Of a DNA stretch of 32,403 nt, positions 32,297 through 32,403 are shown one piece after another. The position numbers and the translations under genes were made by a program. Origin of the DNA: Schlesneria paludicola DSM 18645 (GTDB lineage Bacteria; Planctomycetota; Planctomycetia; Planctomycetales; Planctomycetaceae); the NCBI GenBank assembly GCA_945862235.1, contig CAMAYU010000058.1:1-32403 (forward strand), in the 5' to 3' direction. Below the pieces are notes generated by a model. It did no database searches, was not told the origin of the DNA, and saw nothing but the letters and a program-made list of their open reading frames with translations. Within the stretch, counting starts at the first letter, position 1, and every line of letters starts with the position of its first letter.

Positions 32297-32403
32297 CAAC
32301 GACTCACGCTTCCCGCTTGGGGGCGGTACATTTTCAACTTCCGAGAGTTGCTGCCGAACGGACGATCAGGGGTCAGGTGGTTCAAAGTTCATTTTTCGCG
32401 GCG
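32297..32403 (-). other. Upstream region of the PQQ-propeller gene
   Basis: The last 107 bp hold no gene. They are the leader and possible promoter of the propeller gene on the minus strand, which reads CGGGAAGCGTGAG shortly before the ATG; no certain promoter hexamers or hairpins were identified. Confidence 0.5.

Noticed and set aside
1..32403. tRNA, rRNA, transposase or integrase genes
   Set aside because: None was recognised on either strand by motif or structure, so an integrated element is not supported.

Overview
The window (about 32.4 kb, GC-rich, no rRNA, tRNA or transposase gene seen) looks like chromosome from a planctomycete. Pointers are the gene types (a MoxR/vWA membrane module, a DUF6807/PmoA-like protein, a giant PQQ-propeller protein, TonB receptor and YfiR remnants, betaine-lipid genes), frequent GTG/TTG starts, and an unusually dense set of imperfect palindromic repeats. 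Family names rest on motif recognition from translated sequence; no database search was possible.

Layout, left to right. 1-3909 (minus): a MoxR AAA+ ATPase cut by the window edge and a 1000-residue membrane protein with two vWA-like regions flanking a glutamine-amidotransferase-like domain. 4035-9341 (minus): an iron/thiamine-type ABC importer (lipoprotein, substrate-binding protein, two-domain permease, ATPase), with the ATPase frame running without a stop into an NHL-propeller lipoprotein. 9427-12436 (minus): rhodanese, sterol-desaturase-type hydroxylase and a membrane-anchored coiled-coil protein, closed by a clear intrinsic terminator. 12967-13941 (plus): DUF6807/PmoA-like protein, convergent with a glycosyltransferase. 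13998-24413 (minus): glycosyltransferase, lipoprotein, BtaB-like methyltransferase, ParE-type toxin/antitoxin, aldehyde dehydrogenase, OsmC protein, a very large probable PPi-type PEP carboxykinase, and BtaA. 24943-27486 (plus): decaying genes, namely a truncated TonB receptor with an internal stop and a frameshifted YfiR gene joined to the C-terminal half of a hybrid histidine kinase. 27695-32296 (minus): a 1533-residue secreted PQQ-propeller protein.

The main theme is repeats. At least ten families of inverted or low-complexity repeats occur, many inside genes. They keep frames open and add peptides to the ABC ATPase, permease, substrate-binding protein and PEPCK-like enzyme. At gene ends they supply stop codons, including both stops of a convergent pair. 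One 80-83 bp palindromic element is read in the same frames in two unrelated genes. BtaA and BtaB together imply synthesis of the phosphorus-free lipid DGTS; a PPi-using PEPCK between them would fit a phosphorus-economy role, but that link is inference.
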